Shown one piece after another: positions 18,650-30,576 of a stretch of 64,000 nt of DNA (position 1 is its first letter; every line of letters starts with the position of its first letter). The notes below the pieces were generated by a model that saw only the letters and a list, made by a program, of their open reading frames with translations, did not search any database and was not told the DNA's origin. Location of the stretch: the NCBI RefSeq assembly GCF_019343455.1, contig NZ_CP049362.1:3224001-3288000 (forward strand), written 5' to 3'. A program made the position numbers and the translations under genes. The stretch comes from Alcaligenes ammonioxydans (GTDB lineage: Bacteria; Pseudomonadota; Gammaproteobacteria; Burkholderiales; Burkholderiaceae_B).

Positions 18650-19002
18650 AGACAGAGTTTGTCATTTTAGGCAGGGACTACGCGACTGTTAACTTGTGCA
18701 GGATGTTTTTGTCATAGGACTAATATAAGTAGCCACGTTTCAGTGATCTAAAAAAACAGCTATTTACCAGCCCATATCGGTGCTTGAAACCTGCGACGGC
18801 GAGTGCGCTCCCCCAACCAGACTCCGGCAGCAGCCCTAAAGAGACACCCACCCTGTACAGGCCCGACGCTTGCACTGGGTCCAGGGGCTAGGTACCGCGC
18901 CAACTGAGTCCAGCCTGCCCCTGCCCTTCTCGCTTTGGGATGCCCCTGCCCCACGGTCAATAAGACAAAAAGACAAACAGACCAAAAGCACGCAGATATG
19001 AA
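18650..19002. other. Intergenic region between LuxR-type gene and panC
   Basis: About 350 bases without a convincing gene. The half next to the LuxR-type gene is AT-rich (18660–18760) and is the likely promoter area for that gene. The remainder, towards panC's terminator, shows no clear ORF, RNA gene or repeat. Confidence 0.5.
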
Positions 19003-19028
19003 AAAAGCACAGTAAAAACTGTGCTTTT
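19003..19028 (-). terminator. Intrinsic terminator of panC
   Basis: Perfect 10-bp stem AAAAGCACAG / CTGTGCTTTT with a 6-nt loop, 22 bases beyond the panC stop. The minus-strand copy ends in T-rich sequence (CTTTTTTC). Confidence 0.9.
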
Positions 19029-19049
19029 CTAACCAAATAACACAAGAAA

Positions 19050-20779
<1,730 letters not shown>

Positions 20780-20797
20780 AGGCGCCGGCGCAAGGAT

Positions 20798-20989
20798 TTA
20801 GTTGTTTTCGTAGTACACGTAAGGTTTCTGGGGCGTGCGGGCCGCCTTGTAACCATCTTGCAGTTCCTGATCAATCTGCTTGTCCCACAGACGATAACGC
20901 CCCTCACGCTGACGCGCTTCGGTATCGGGATTCTGAGCTTTATATTGTTTGAGAAACTGGGTAATTTCGGATTCGAAATTCTTTGCCAT
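20798..20989 (-). CDS. DUF3460 family small protein
   Basis: A 63-residue soluble protein of the DUF3460 family, found almost only in betaproteobacteria and of unknown function. It shows the family's pattern: FESEITQFLKQYKAQNP (about 5–21), RQREGRYRLWDKQ (about 26–38) and a C-terminal PQKPYVYYEN. Highly charged, no membrane segment. It sits 18 bases upstream of scpA, the typical neighbourhood. Confidence 0.9.
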   Translation of the reverse strand: MAKNFESEITQFLKQYKAQNPDTEARQREGRYRLWDKQIDQELQDGYKAARTPQKPYVYYENN

Positions 20990-21065
20990 AATACCTGTAC
21001 GCCTAAATAAATTGGATAACAGAAAAGTTTGAGTTTACTGCACCGCACACCAGAGAGTTCGCCGC

Positions 21066-22529
21066 ATGGCATCTGAACAGACCGAAGCTGCCCCACCACC
21101 GGCAACCCTGTCCCCTCAAGAGCGTCGGGCCATACGCATTATTCCCTACATCGTGGGATGTGCCTTGTTCATGCAAATGCTGGACTCGACCGTAGTGGCC
21201 ACAGCCCTGCCCACCATGGCCTTGTCGCTGGATACCAGCGTCATCCGCATGAATACCATCATTACCAGCTACCTGCTGGCAGTGGCTGTGTTCGTGCCTA
21301 TCAGCGGGTGGGCTGCGGACCGCTTTGGAGCGCGCAAGGTGTTCCTGGCCGCCATTCTACTCTTTACCGCCAGTTCTGTTGCATGCGCCCTGTCCCAGAC
21401 CCTGACCCAACTGATCATTTCCCGGGTGGTCCAGGGCATGGCGGGGGCCATGATGGTACCGGTAGGACGCATTATCTTACTGCGGCGCGTCCCTAAAGAT
21501 CAGCTTTTAAGCGCCATGGCCGTGCTGACTTTACCCGCCTTGCTCGGCCCTATCATCGGCCCGCCCGTGGGTGGTTTTTTAGTCACGTATGCCAGCTGGC
21601 ACTGGATTTTCCTGATCAACATCCCCGTCGGAGCCTTGGGTATTGCCCTGGTACTACGCTATATCCGCGAGGACTATCCCACCGACCGGCCTCCCCTGGA
21701 CTGGCTGGGCTTTATCTTGAGCGCCATCTGCCTGGCCACCCTGGTAACCAGCTTTGAGAACGTCGGCCACGGCACCCTGAACTGGTCCACCCTGGGCTGG
21801 CTGACCCTGGCCGGACTGATCGCCGGCCTGTGGTATGTCTGGCACGCCCGCCAGGTAGCCTATCCCATCATTGACCTGTCCTTGCTGCGCACCAAAACCT
21901 TTGCCATATCGGTACTGGGCGGCAACCTGTGCCGCTTCTCGCTCGGAGCTTCCCCCTTTCTACTGGCAATCATGTTGCAAACCAACTTTGGCATGAGCGC
22001 GCTGGCAGCAGGTCTGATCACCTTTACCGGTGCGATTGGTGCACTGGGCATGAAGCTGGTGGCCCCACCCATCATCCGGCGCTTTGGCTTTCGCAATGTA
22101 CTGATCATCAATGCCTGGCTGACCGGCCTGTTCATCGCCTTGTGCGCCCTGTTCCAGGCCACGACCCCAATGTGGCTGATGATTGCCGTGCTGACGGCAG
22201 GTGGTTTCTTCCGCTCCCTGCAGTTCACCGCAGTCAACACCCTGACCTACGCCGACCTGGAATCCGAGGCCATGAGTCAGGCCAGCAGCTTTGCAGCCAT
22301 GGCGCAGCAGTTGGCCATCAGTCTGGGCGTGGCTTGCGCGGCCGTCACCTTGAACATCAGCATGGCCCTGCGTGGTGCCAGCAGTGTGCAGACGCAGGAT
22401 ACGATTTGGGCTTTCCTGATTCTGGGTGCGATTACCGCCTTATCCAGCCTGTCTTTTGCCCGACTATCCCCCACTGATGGCGATTCGTTGCAACAGGCGC
22501 CACGCACGACCAGAAAAACGAAAGCATAG
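21066..22529 (+). CDS. DHA2-family MFS drug exporter (14 TM)
   Basis: A 487-residue major facilitator transporter of the DHA2 (EmrB/QacA) type, expected to expel hydrophobic compounds with proton antiport. Motif D1 (LDSTVVATALPTM, about 39–51), motif A (GWAADRFGARKVF, about 80–92) and motif C (GPIIGPPVGGFL, about 160–171) are all visible, and 14 hydrophobic segments can be counted. No HlyD-type partner is adjacent, so it probably acts alone. It is convergent with the XRE regulator gene and starts 76 bases from the DUF3460 gene, divergently. Confidence 0.9.
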   Translation: MASEQTEAAPPPATLSPQERRAIRIIPYIVGCALFMQMLDSTVVATALPTMALSLDTSVIRMNTIITSYLLAVAVFVPISGWAADRFGARKVFLAAILLFTASSVACALSQTLTQLIISRVVQGMAGAMMVPVGRIILLRRVPKDQLLSAMAVLTLPALLGPIIGPPVGGFLVTYASWHWIFLINIPVGALGIALVLRYIREDYPTDRPPLDWLGFILSAICLATLVTSFENVGHGTLNWSTLGWLTLAGLIAGLWYVWHARQVAYPIIDLSLLRTKTFAISVLGGNLCRFSLGASPFLLAIMLQTNFGMSALAAGLITFTGAIGALGMKLVAPPIIRRFGFRNVLIINAWLTGLFIALCALFQATTPMWLMIAVLTAGGFFRSLQFTAVNTLTYADLESEAMSQASSFAAMAQQLAISLGVACAAVTLNISMALRGASSVQTQDTIWAFLILGAITALSSLSFARLSPTDGDSLQQAPRTTRKTKA

Positions 22530-22608
22530 GGCTCAGTCCGAAGGTATGCCGCCTGCTTTGGCAAGTCTTGCCCAACGTCTCCTGGCGCACCGATCTGCTG
22601 TGTCTGCC

Positions 22609-23451
22609 TTAGTCCGGCTCCGCTGCCCGCGAAGCCTGATCAGTGAGCAGCATCACCAACTTGCAGTCCGGCCGGATAGCCAGCCGGAACGTAAACTGCT
22701 GAAAACGCTTGACACCTTTTTTGGGATGGCGGAAATCCCGCAATCCCCCCTCCCGCTCCACCACGGTCTGGCGTCCCCACCAGAACGCGAATACCTGGCT
22801 TTGCTGCCCCAGTTCCTGAATAAGCGCCTGTATATCGGCCTCATCCGCATGTGCGCCGACATCGGCGCGAAACTCGGCCACGACACGGCTGGCACGCTGC
22901 TCCCAGTCCACCACCAAATCGCGTGCGGCCGGGTCCAGAAAGATGTAACGCAGCAGATTGGGCTGCTCGCTGCGATCGGGCCAGCCATCAAACAAGTCCA
23001 GCAAGGCCTCGTTACGCGCGAGAACATTCCAGCTGCGGTCCAGAATATAAGCAGGCGCGGAGATACTGTCGACACAGGCGCTCAAGCCCTGCGGCAAAGG
23101 CTGAATATCACCTTGCCAATGCTCAGGATCGGCGCAATCGGCCAGCTCAAACAGGTAATGACGTTCCGCTCTGGCCAACTTCAACACGGTGGCCAGCCGG
23201 GCACAGACAGTCGGGGACACGGTCACATCGCGGCCCTGCTCGATCCAGGTGTACCAGGTGGTGCTGATATCGCACAGCTGGGCCACCTCTTCGCGGCGCA
23301 AACCAGGAGTACGACGACGCACTCCCGGGGCCAGACCGACGTCGAGCGGCCGGATACGTTCTCGCGCATGACGCAAAAACCGCCCCAAAGCCTGACGTCG
23401 GGTTTGGGAGGTGCTCTCGGCGCCTCCCGTACCAGGCCCCGTCGTTCCCAT
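22609..23451 (-). CDS. XRE-family regulator with MmyB-like ligand domain
   Basis: A 280-residue transcription factor. Residues about 15–75 form a Cro/CI-type helix-turn-helix (LGRFLRHAR, LRREEVAQLCDISTTWYTWIEQGRD in pieces); residues about 105–265 match the PAS-like MmyB domain, thought to bind a small, probably lipid-like ligand. The LRREEVA and WYTWIEQGR motifs are typical of this family. The chosen ATG at 23451 lies one base after the metH stop codon, so it is probably cotranscribed with metH. An upstream frame extension overlaps metH and is not needed. It is convergent with the MFS exporter. Confidence 0.88.
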   Translation of the reverse strand: MGTTGPGTGGAESTSQTRRQALGRFLRHARERIRPLDVGLAPGVRRRTPGLRREEVAQLCDISTTWYTWIEQGRDVTVSPTVCARLATVLKLARAERHYLFELADCADPEHWQGDIQPLPQGLSACVDSISAPAYILDRSWNVLARNEALLDLFDGWPDRSEQPNLLRYIFLDPAARDLVVDWEQRASRVVAEFRADVGAHADEADIQALIQELGQQSQVFAFWWGRQTVVEREGGLRDFRHPKKGVKRFQQFTFRLAIRPDCKLVMLLTDQASRAAEPD

Positions 23452-23452
23452 A

Positions 23453-26400
23453 TCAGCCCAGCACGCCCGACAAGGTGCGGCGCACATCTTCTTCCGTACG
23501 GCCACTGCGCTTGATGTAGTCCTGCAACTGATCCTCACCAATATTGCCCACGTTAAAATACTTGGACTGCGGGTGGCTGAAGTAAAAGCCCGACACACTG
23601 GAAGCCGGAATCATGGCGTAACTGTCGGTGATGAACATCTCGATGTCTTCGCACTGCAGAACACGGAACATGTCGTGTTTAACCACGTGCTCCGGACACG
23701 CCGGGTAACCCGGTGCGGGACGAATACCCTGGTATTTCTCGTCGATCAGTTCTTCGTTGGACAGACGTTCGTCCGTCACATACCCCCACAAATCCGTGCG
23801 GACACGAGCGTGCAGACATTCTGCAAAGCCTTCTGCAAAACGGTCCCCCAGTGCTTTGATCATCAGATCTGAGTAATCGTCCCCTGCGGCCTGGAAACGC
23901 TCGGACAGCTTGTCCACGCCAATCCCGCCGGTGACTGCAAACATGCCGATGTAATCGGCCACGCCGCTTTCTTTGGGAGCAATGTAGTCGGCCAGACACT
24001 TGCTATCTACGCCTTCACGCTTGACACCTTGCTGGCGCAGATTACGCCAGGTAAACAGGACTTCGCTGCGCGATTCGTCCGAATAGACCTCGATGTCCTC
24101 ACCATTGACCGTATTGGCGGGGTAAAAGGCAATGACGCCATTGGCGGTCAGCCAACGGCCCTCAATGATCTTTTTCAACATGGCCTGTCCTTCGGCAAAC
24201 AAGGTCTTGGCCTGCTCGCCCACCACCTTGTCCTCCAGAATGGCCGGGTACTTGCCAAACAAGCTCCAGGTCTGGAAGAACGGCGTCCAGTCGATGAACT
24301 GGGCAATATCGGCCAGATCATAATTCTTGAAGGTGCGGCGTCCAATGAACTTGGGGCGTGGCGGGACATAGGTTGTCCAGTCAATCGCAGGCTTGTCCTG
24401 GCGCGCTTTTTCCAGCGAAATCAAAGGGGTGGCTTTACGATTGGCATGGCGCTGGCGCACTTGTTCGTATTCCTCGCGCACTTCGGCCAGAAACTCTTCC
24501 ACATTATCCGAGACAAGCTGCGTGGCCACACCGACGCAGCGGCTGGCGTCCGGTGTATAGATGACCGGGCCGTCGTAATGCGGCGCAATCTTCACCGCCG
24601 TGTGGACCCGGCTGGTGGTCGCGCCACCAATCATCAGAGGGATATTGCGTTCACGGAAGTAAGGGTCACGCTGCATCTCGGACGCAACATAGGCCATTTC
24701 TTCCAGACTGGGGGTGATCAGGCCGGACAGCCCCACGATATCGGCTTCCACTTCTTTGGCCTTGGCGAGAATCTCGGCGCAAGGCACCATCACCCCCATA
24801 TTGACCACTTCGAAGTTATTGCACTGCATCACGACGGACACAATGTTCTTGCCAATGTCGTGTACGTCGCCTTTCACCGTGGCAATCACCATGCGGCCCT
24901 TGGAGCGCACATCCCCACCTGCCGCTTCAATCTGGCGCTTTTCTTCCTCAATGAAAGGGACCAAGTGGGCGACGGCCTGCTTCATCACACGCGCAGACTT
25001 CACCACCTGCGGCAGGAACATCTTGCCTTGACCAAACAGGTCACCGACCACGTTCATGCCGTCCATCAACGGCCCTTCAATGACGCTGATGGGACGACCG
25101 CCCTGAGCAGCGATCTTCTGACGCACCTCTTCCGTGTCTTCCACGATGAAGGTGGTAATGCCATGCACCAGCGAGTGGATCAAGCGCTGCTCGACCGTGG
25201 TTTCACGCCAGCTCAGATCTTCCTCTTTTTTGGCGCCCGAGCCTTTGACGCTCTCGGCCATTTCCACCAGACGCTCGGTGGGGGTGCGCTCATCAGCCGG
25301 ATCGGTTTTGCCCTTAGGTTCGGCCCGGTTCAGAATCACGTCTTCAATCAGATCGCGCAGATGCGGTTCGATATCGGCATACACACCCAGTTGGCCCGCA
25401 TTCACAATCCCCATGGTCAGGCCTTCCTGAATGGCGTAGTACAGGAAAACGGTGTGGATGGCCTCGCGCATGGCTTCGTTGCCACGGAAGGAGAAGCTGA
25501 CGTTGGAAATACCGCCGGACAAGCGGGCGTGCGGCAGATTTTTGTGAATCCAGCCTACACCCCGAATAAAGTCCAGCCCATAGTTGGCGTGCTCATCCAT
25601 GCCGGTTGCCACGGCAAACACGTTGGGGTCGAAGATGATGTCCTCAGGCGGAAAGCCCACCTCATCCACCAGCAAACGGTAAGCACGTTCGCAAATCTCT
25701 ACCCGACGCTCGTAACTATCGGCCTGACCCTGCTCGTCAAAGGCCATCACCACAATGGCGGCGCCATACTTGCGGCACAAACGAGCGTGCTCCAGGAAAG
25801 GCTCAACGCCCTCTTTCATGGAGATCGAGTTCACGATGGCCTTGCCTTGCACGCAGCGCAAACCAGTTTCAATGACGTCCCATTTGGAGCTGTCGATCAT
25901 GATGGGCACGCGCGCAATGTCCGGCTCGGAGGCGATCATGTTCAGGAAGCGATGCATGCAGGCTGCTGAGTCCAGCATGCCCTCATCCATATTGATATCG
26001 ATAATCTGCGCACCGTTTTCCACCTGCTGCCGCGCCACCGACAAGGCTTCTTCGTAGTTTTCCTGCTGAATCAGGCGCAAGAAAGCCTTGCTGCCCGTGA
26101 CGTTGGTACGTTCACCCACGTTCACAAACAGGGTGTCTTCATCAATGTTCAAAGGCTCCAGACCCGACAGGCGGGTTTTAACGGGCACCTCAGGAACAAC
26201 TCGTGGAGGCAGCTTACGGCACAGCTCGGCAATGGCGGCAATGTGCTCGGGCGTCGTGCCACAGCACCCACCCACCATATTGACCAGACCCGCTTGCGTA
26301 AATTCCTGCAGCAGGCTGGAGGTATCGGCGGGGGTTTCATCAAAGCCGGTTTCGGCCATGGGGTTGGGCAAGCCGGCGTTCGGGTAGACACAAACGTAGG

Positions 26401-27226
26401 TATCGCAAATCTTGGACAGCTCGGCCACATAGGGGCGCATCAAGGCGGCACCCAGCGCACAGTTCAGGCCAATCGTAATCGGACGGGCATGACGCATGGA
26501 GTTCCAGAAGGCTTCCACCGTCTGGCCGGACAGAATGCGGCCCGAAGCGTCCGTGACCGTGCCCGACACCATGACAGGAACGCGCTCACCACGTTCGTCA
26601 AAGACCGTTTCCAGGGCAAAGACAGCCGCTTTGGCATTGAGCGTGTCAAAAACGGTTTCGATCAGCAGGATATCCACGCCGCCATCGAGCAAGGCACGCA
26701 CCTGCTCGGTGTAGGCCACCCTCAGTTGCTCAAAGGTGACGTTGCGGGCGGCGGGGTCATTCACATCGGGAGAGATGGAAGCCGTTTTAGGTTGTGGGCC
26801 CAGCGCACCAGCCACAAAACGCGGCCACTCGGGCGTGCTGAAGGCATCACGCGCCTGACAGGCCAGTTGCGCCGACGCCAGGTTCAGGTCATAGCTGATG
26901 CCCTGCAAATCGTAATCACCCTGGGCTATATCCGTCGCACCAAAGGTGTTGGTGCTGATGACATCGGCCCCGGCCGCCAGGTACTGGTCGTGAATCTCGC
27001 GAATAATGTCGGGACGCACCAGCGACAGCAATTCGTTATTGCCCTTCACATCCTTGTGGTGATCCGCAAAGCGTTCGCCACGGAAATCGGCCTCGCCCAA
27101 TTTGTACCGCTGAATCATGGTGCCCATTGCACCGTCCAGAATCAGGATTTGCTGCCCCAGACGTCGGGCAAACTCCGCACCACGGGTGTAGGCAGAGATC
27201 GGGTAAGGCAAAGCGGGATAGGACAC
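23453..27226 (-). CDS. metH: Cobalamin-dependent methionine synthase MetH
   Basis: A 1257-residue enzyme that methylates homocysteine using methyltetrahydrofolate and a cobalamin cofactor. Domains in order: homocysteine-binding barrel (about 15–340, zinc ligands in GGCCGT near 318), folate-binding barrel (about 370–640), cobalamin cap and B12-binding domain with DVHDIGKN near 787 (DxHxxG; the His coordinates cobalt), and the C-terminal SAM reactivation domain ([12 protein letters not shown]). The start is set at GTG 27226, preceded by GGAG at 7 bases; longer frames up to 27403 have no family support and run into the riboswitch. E. coli MetH has 1227 residues. The divergent btuB is B12-regulated. 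Confidence 0.95.
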   Translation of the reverse strand: MSYPALPYPISAYTRGAEFARRLGQQILILDGAMGTMIQRYKLGEADFRGERFADHHKDVKGNNELLSLVRPDIIREIHDQYLAAGADVISTNTFGATDIAQGDYDLQGISYDLNLASAQLACQARDAFSTPEWPRFVAGALGPQPKTASISPDVNDPAARNVTFEQLRVAYTEQVRALLDGGVDILLIETVFDTLNAKAAVFALETVFDERGERVPVMVSGTVTDASGRILSGQTVEAFWNSMRHARPITIGLNCALGAALMRPYVAELSKICDTYVCVYPNAGLPNPMAETGFDETPADTSSLLQEFTQAGLVNMVGGCCGTTPEHIAAIAELCRKLPPRVVPEVPVKTRLSGLEPLNIDEDTLFVNVGERTNVTGSKAFLRLIQQENYEEALSVARQQVENGAQIIDINMDEGMLDSAACMHRFLNMIASEPDIARVPIMIDSSKWDVIETGLRCVQGKAIVNSISMKEGVEPFLEHARLCRKYGAAIVVMAFDEQGQADSYERRVEICERAYRLLVDEVGFPPEDIIFDPNVFAVATGMDEHANYGLDFIRGVGWIHKNLPHARLSGGISNVSFSFRGNEAMREAIHTVFLYYAIQEGLTMGIVNAGQLGVYADIEPHLRDLIEDVILNRAEPKGKTDPADERTPTERLVEMAESVKGSGAKKEEDLSWRETTVEQRLIHSLVHGITTFIVEDTEEVRQKIAAQGGRPISVIEGPLMDGMNVVGDLFGQGKMFLPQVVKSARVMKQAVAHLVPFIEEEKRQIEAAGGDVRSKGRMVIATVKGDVHDIGKNIVSVVMQCNNFEVVNMGVMVPCAEILAKAKEVEADIVGLSGLITPSLEEMAYVASEMQRDPYFRERNIPLMIGGATTSRVHTAVKIAPHYDGPVIYTPDASRCVGVATQLVSDNVEEFLAEVREEYEQVRQRHANRKATPLISLEKARQDKPAIDWTTYVPPRPKFIGRRTFKNYDLADIAQFIDWTPFFQTWSLFGKYPAILEDKVVGEQAKTLFAEGQAMLKKIIEGRWLTANGVIAFYPANTVNGEDIEVYSDESRSEVLFTWRNLRQQGVKREGVDSKCLADYIAPKESGVADYIGMFAVTGGIGVDKLSERFQAAGDDYSDLMIKALGDRFAEGFAECLHARVRTDLWGYVTDERLSNEELIDEKYQGIRPAPGYPACPEHVVKHDMFRVLQCEDIEMFITDSYAMIPASSVSGFYFSHPQSKYFNVGNIGEDQLQDYIKRSGRTEEDVRRTLSGVLG

Positions 27227-27384
27227 TAAAAACTCCGTAACACGAAACGGGATGTTGACAGCCTCTGGCAGCAAGAAGCACAAGAATGGTGGATTGGCGC
27301 CACAATTGTAGCGCTTTGTACGGGAAATCCGACCTAAACACTTAACCTTTGCCCCCACGGCATGTAACATTTTCGGCTCGGAAA

Positions 27385-27595
27385 GAGGTGCTTTCCGGCC
27401 CACACTCCGCTGGGCCTGGGAAAGTCAAATGGGAAACGTGAGCGGTTCATACTGAAACTGCCAAACGTGCTGCCCCCGCAACGGTACCTGCTACGCGCAA
27501 AGCCCGACACCAGCCTGCTTCTGACCCTGACTTTACGGCCGTCCTCCCGTGGACGGCTTCGCTTATCGATGTGCGGGGACGCACATCTCACAGGA
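27385..27595 (+). promoter_or_regulatory. Cobalamin riboswitch upstream of btuB
   Basis: The leader of btuB holds a cobalamin aptamer at about 27385–27520: GGTGCTTTCC, then GGGAAACGTGAGCGG (27431–27445), the core TGCCCCCGCAACGGTA (27470–27485) and a B12-box-like AGCCCGACACCAGCCTGC (27501–27518). The order and spacing match the conserved cobalamin aptamer. Two hairpins follow: GCCGTCC/GGACGGC at 27538–27557 and GATGTGC/GCACATC at 27568–27587; the second ends 4 bases before the AGGA of btuB and is a likely ribosome-site sequestering element. Binding of adenosylcobalamin is expected to repress btuB (known for the class). Confidence 0.9.
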
Positions 27596-27601
27596 ATCTC
27601 C

Positions 27602-29446
27602 ATGACTCTACTGTCCATCAGACCCTTGATGGTCGCCCTGGCGGGCGCCCTGCCCTTGATCGCCACGGCCCAAACCACTTCTGTCACCAAGCTGGATCAC
27701 ATTGTGGTTACGCCAAGCCGCCTGGCACAGCCACTGAAAAACGTGGTGGGTGACGTCACTGTCATTGATCAGGAAACCTTGCAAAAAGCAGGCCAGAGCA
27801 GCGTCGCCGATATTTTGCAGCGTCAGCCCGGAGTAGAAATCTACAGCAGCGGTGGCCCACAAACCACAACCGGCGTCTACCTGCGCGGCACCAACCCGCA
27901 ACATACCCGCGTGATGATCGACGGCATGCGCATCAACAGCTCTGCCAGTGGTTCGGTGAACTGGCAGGCAATTGATCCAGCCCTGATCGAGCACATTGAA
28001 ATTGTGCGTGGCGCCGGCAGCAGCCTGTATGGCTCGGATGCCATCGGAGGGGTGGTGAACATCATCACCAAAAAAGGCGGCAGTGAACGTGCCTTGAGCG
28101 CCTGGGGAAATATGGGCCTGGGCTCGCAAGATACCTTCAAGGCCAGCGCCGGTTTTTCTGGTGCGGCCCAAGGCTGGGATTACAGCCTGGCCTCCAGCTA
28201 CGGTAGCAGCGATGGCTTCAATGCCACCAATCCCCTGTCCTTTAGTTACAACCCCGACAAAAACGGCTACACCCAGCACGGGCTGAACGGCTCGTTGGGA
28301 TATGAATGGTCAAAAGGCCAGCATTTGGGGCTGACCGCTATCAACAGCTACATGGATGGTCAGTTCGACAACGGTCTGTTCGAGCGCCGTACCCCCAGCA
28401 CACAGACCCGCCAGCAAGCCTATGGTTTGACCAGCACCAACCAGTTGTCCGAAAAGTGGACCAGCCGCCTGAACGCCTCATTGAGCAAAGAAACCGTAGA
28501 GAACCGGGCTTTTGCCGCTCGATACGCCACCTTGCAGCGCCAATACAGTTGGCAAAACGACCTGACTGTCGCCCAGGGTCAAACCGTCTCCCTGCTGGCC
28601 GAACGTCTGGAAGAACGGATGAGCCACAGCACCGTGCACAAGGACGACAAGCGCAACACCAATGCCTTTGCCCTGATTTACCGTGGCGATATTAATCAAC
28701 ACCACCTGCAAGCCAGCGTGCGTAATGACAATATCAGTGGCTATGGCAACAAGGTGACGGGCGGCCTGGGCTATGACCTAGACATCACCAGCAACTGGAC
28801 AGTAGGTGTCGCCGCCAACACGGGCTTTCGTGCACCTACGTTCGCGGACTTGTACTCGCCCTACAATTGGGGCTTTCAGGGCAATCCGGACCTGAAACCG
28901 GAGAAATCACGCAATGTGGAAGGCCATATCCGCTATACCGACGACACGACCCAACTGGGGATGGTGGTCTACCAGAACCGCATCCGCGACATGATCAACC
29001 CCTATGTGTGTGATGCCAATTTCGAATGCACAACCAGCAATACGGAAAAAGCACGGATCACGGGCCTGACCTTGACAGCCGTAAAGCAACTGGGCGACAC
29101 CACCTTGAGTGCCAGCGCCGACTTTGCCGACCCCAAGGATAGAAATACGGACAAGCAACTGATCCGCCGTGCCAAGCAAAACTACAAAGTGGCCGTGGAA
29201 CACACGTTCGGGGATCTGAAAACCGGCGCTGAATACCTGTTCGCTTCCCACCGTTATGACGATGCGAAAAACGAACAACGTCTGGGCAGCTATGGTCTGC
29301 TTAACCTGACCGCCAGCTACCCGCTGACCTCCAGCCTGGAAGCCCAGCTGCGCTGGAACAACGTGTTCGACAAGGACTACACCCTGGCTCGCGGTTACAA
29401 CAACGCTGGCTCCAGCGTGTTCCTGAACTTTGCCTGGCGTATGTAA
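27602..29446 (+). CDS. btuB: TonB-dependent vitamin B12 receptor BtuB
   Basis: A 614-residue outer membrane receptor for cobalamin. The signal peptide is residues 1–23 (ending ATAQ), then a TonB box-like LDHIVVTPSR (31–40), the plug domain (about 45–160, with VYLRGTNPQHTRVMIDG and IVRGAGSSLYGSDAIGGVVNI in pieces), and the 22-strand barrel ending in the aromatic terminus FLNFAWRM. Length is normal for BtuB (about 614). The ATG at 27602 follows CAGGAATCTC. The riboswitch in its leader and the BtuF-like gene behind it support cobalamin as the substrate. Confidence 0.93.
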   Translation: MTLLSIRPLMVALAGALPLIATAQTTSVTKLDHIVVTPSRLAQPLKNVVGDVTVIDQETLQKAGQSSVADILQRQPGVEIYSSGGPQTTTGVYLRGTNPQHTRVMIDGMRINSSASGSVNWQAIDPALIEHIEIVRGAGSSLYGSDAIGGVVNIITKKGGSERALSAWGNMGLGSQDTFKASAGFSGAAQGWDYSLASSYGSSDGFNATNPLSFSYNPDKNGYTQHGLNGSLGYEWSKGQHLGLTAINSYMDGQFDNGLFERRTPSTQTRQQAYGLTSTNQLSEKWTSRLNASLSKETVENRAFAARYATLQRQYSWQNDLTVAQGQTVSLLAERLEERMSHSTVHKDDKRNTNAFALIYRGDINQHHLQASVRNDNISGYGNKVTGGLGYDLDITSNWTVGVAANTGFRAPTFADLYSPYNWGFQGNPDLKPEKSRNVEGHIRYTDDTTQLGMVVYQNRIRDMINPYVCDANFECTTSNTEKARITGLTLTAVKQLGDTTLSASADFADPKDRNTDKQLIRRAKQNYKVAVEHTFGDLKTGAEYLFASHRYDDAKNEQRLGSYGLLNLTASYPLTSSLEAQLRWNNVFDKDYTLARGYNNAGSSVFLNFAWRM

Positions 29447-29515
29447 GCTGTTCACTTGGCCTTGGTCAATTCTGGCGCGGCCCCGTTCAGGGGCCGTGCC
29501 ATTTACGGAGGCTGC

Positions 29516-30556
29516 ATGATGCCCTCTTTGCCTGCGACTTGTCGTCTACAGCCCGCCAAGCGCTCTGTCTGGAGCGGACTGCGGCGGTGGAGCTTGCGTT
29601 GCCTGTTCGTGCTGCCTTTGGCATTGCCCGTCCCGGCCCCAGCACAGGTGCAGACTCAAGTACAGCCCGAGATACAGACCAGCACGGAACACAGCACGCC
29701 AGAAATACAGAACAAGCAAGAAGATACAGAAACACAAAACGCCACGACCGATCAGGAAACCCAATCCTCACCAACCGTCGCTACAGCCCGCGCACGCGCA
29801 ATTAGTCTGGCCCCTCACATCACTGAGATCCTGTTTGCGGCTGGAGCACAAGACAGCCTGATCGCCGTCGACAGTTCCAGCGACTACCCGCCTGCTGCCA
29901 AGGATCTGCCCAGCATTGGGGACGCCTTGCGGGTCAACCCCGAACGACTGCTGGCGCTTAAACCCGACCAGGTCTGGGCCTGGCAGCCCAACCAGATCGG
30001 ACCTGAATTGCAAGGACAATTGCAACAAGCCTCGATCCGCCTGATCTTTGCCGCCCCCAAGACACTGGACGATATTCCCGCCTTCATCCGTCTGGCTGGC
30101 GACCGTCTGGACACCGCCGAGGCCGCTGTGCCTGCCGCCGCTTTGCTGGACCAGCAAATCGCAGCCCTGCGCCAGAATAGCCGTCTGGGCCACACCGTCA
30201 GCGTATTTCTGGAAATAGGCTCCGAACCCTTGTACACCTTGGCCCGCGACCCCTTGATCCAGGATGTGCTCAGCACTTGCAAAGCGCAGAACATCTACGC
30301 CCGCCACGCCGCCGTCGCACCCGCTATCAGTCTGGAAGACGTTCTGCACAAGCGTCCGCAAGTGGTCATCCTGGCTTACCGTGACCCCGCCCAGCTGCGC
30401 GCGCGCCATCTGTTCTGGGAAAAGCATCTGGGGCTCAGTCCCCACGCGTTACTGAACCTGAACCCGGACGCCCTGTACCGTCCCGGCCCAAGGCTGATAG
30501 AGGCCACTCGCCAGTTGTGCGAACAACTGGACCGCTATCGGGCCCAGGCTTTTTGA
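29516..30556 (+). CDS. btuF: BtuF-like helical-backbone metal/cobalamin-binding protein
   Basis: A 346-residue periplasmic binding protein of the cobalamin/ferric siderophore type. It has an unusually long N-terminal region: a basic stretch, a hydrophobic core (about 32–46), then a Gln/Thr-rich spacer to about residue 95. The binding fold runs from ARAISLAPHITEILFAAGA (in pieces, about 95–113) through DYPPAAKDLPSIGDALRVNPERLLALKPD to the C-terminal lobe (YRPGPRLIEATRQL). The start is ATG at 29516 or 29519; GGAG at 29507–29510 precedes both. No btuC or btuD is in the window. Function as BtuF is inferred from position after btuB. Confidence 0.85.
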   Translation: MMPSLPATCRLQPAKRSVWSGLRRWSLRCLFVLPLALPVPAPAQVQTQVQPEIQTSTEHSTPEIQNKQEDTETQNATTDQETQSSPTVATARARAISLAPHITEILFAAGAQDSLIAVDSSSDYPPAAKDLPSIGDALRVNPERLLALKPDQVWAWQPNQIGPELQGQLQQASIRLIFAAPKTLDDIPAFIRLAGDRLDTAEAAVPAAALLDQQIAALRQNSRLGHTVSVFLEIGSEPLYTLARDPLIQDVLSTCKAQNIYARHAAVAPAISLEDVLHKRPQVVILAYRDPAQLRARHLFWEKHLGLSPHALLNLNPDALYRPGPRLIEATRQLCEQLDRYRAQAF

Positions 30557-30576
30557 ACGGTTTTTCTTCTGCCGCT

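Noticed and set aside
24029..25969. Long open frame (646 codons) on the plus strand
   Set aside because: It lies exactly opposite metH, has no recognisable domain and a His/Gln-rich composition typical of an antisense shadow of a GC-rich gene.
27226..27403. 59-residue N-terminal extension of MetH
   Set aside because: No conserved content, and the frame overlaps the cobalamin riboswitch; GTG at 27226 has a GGAG ribosome site.
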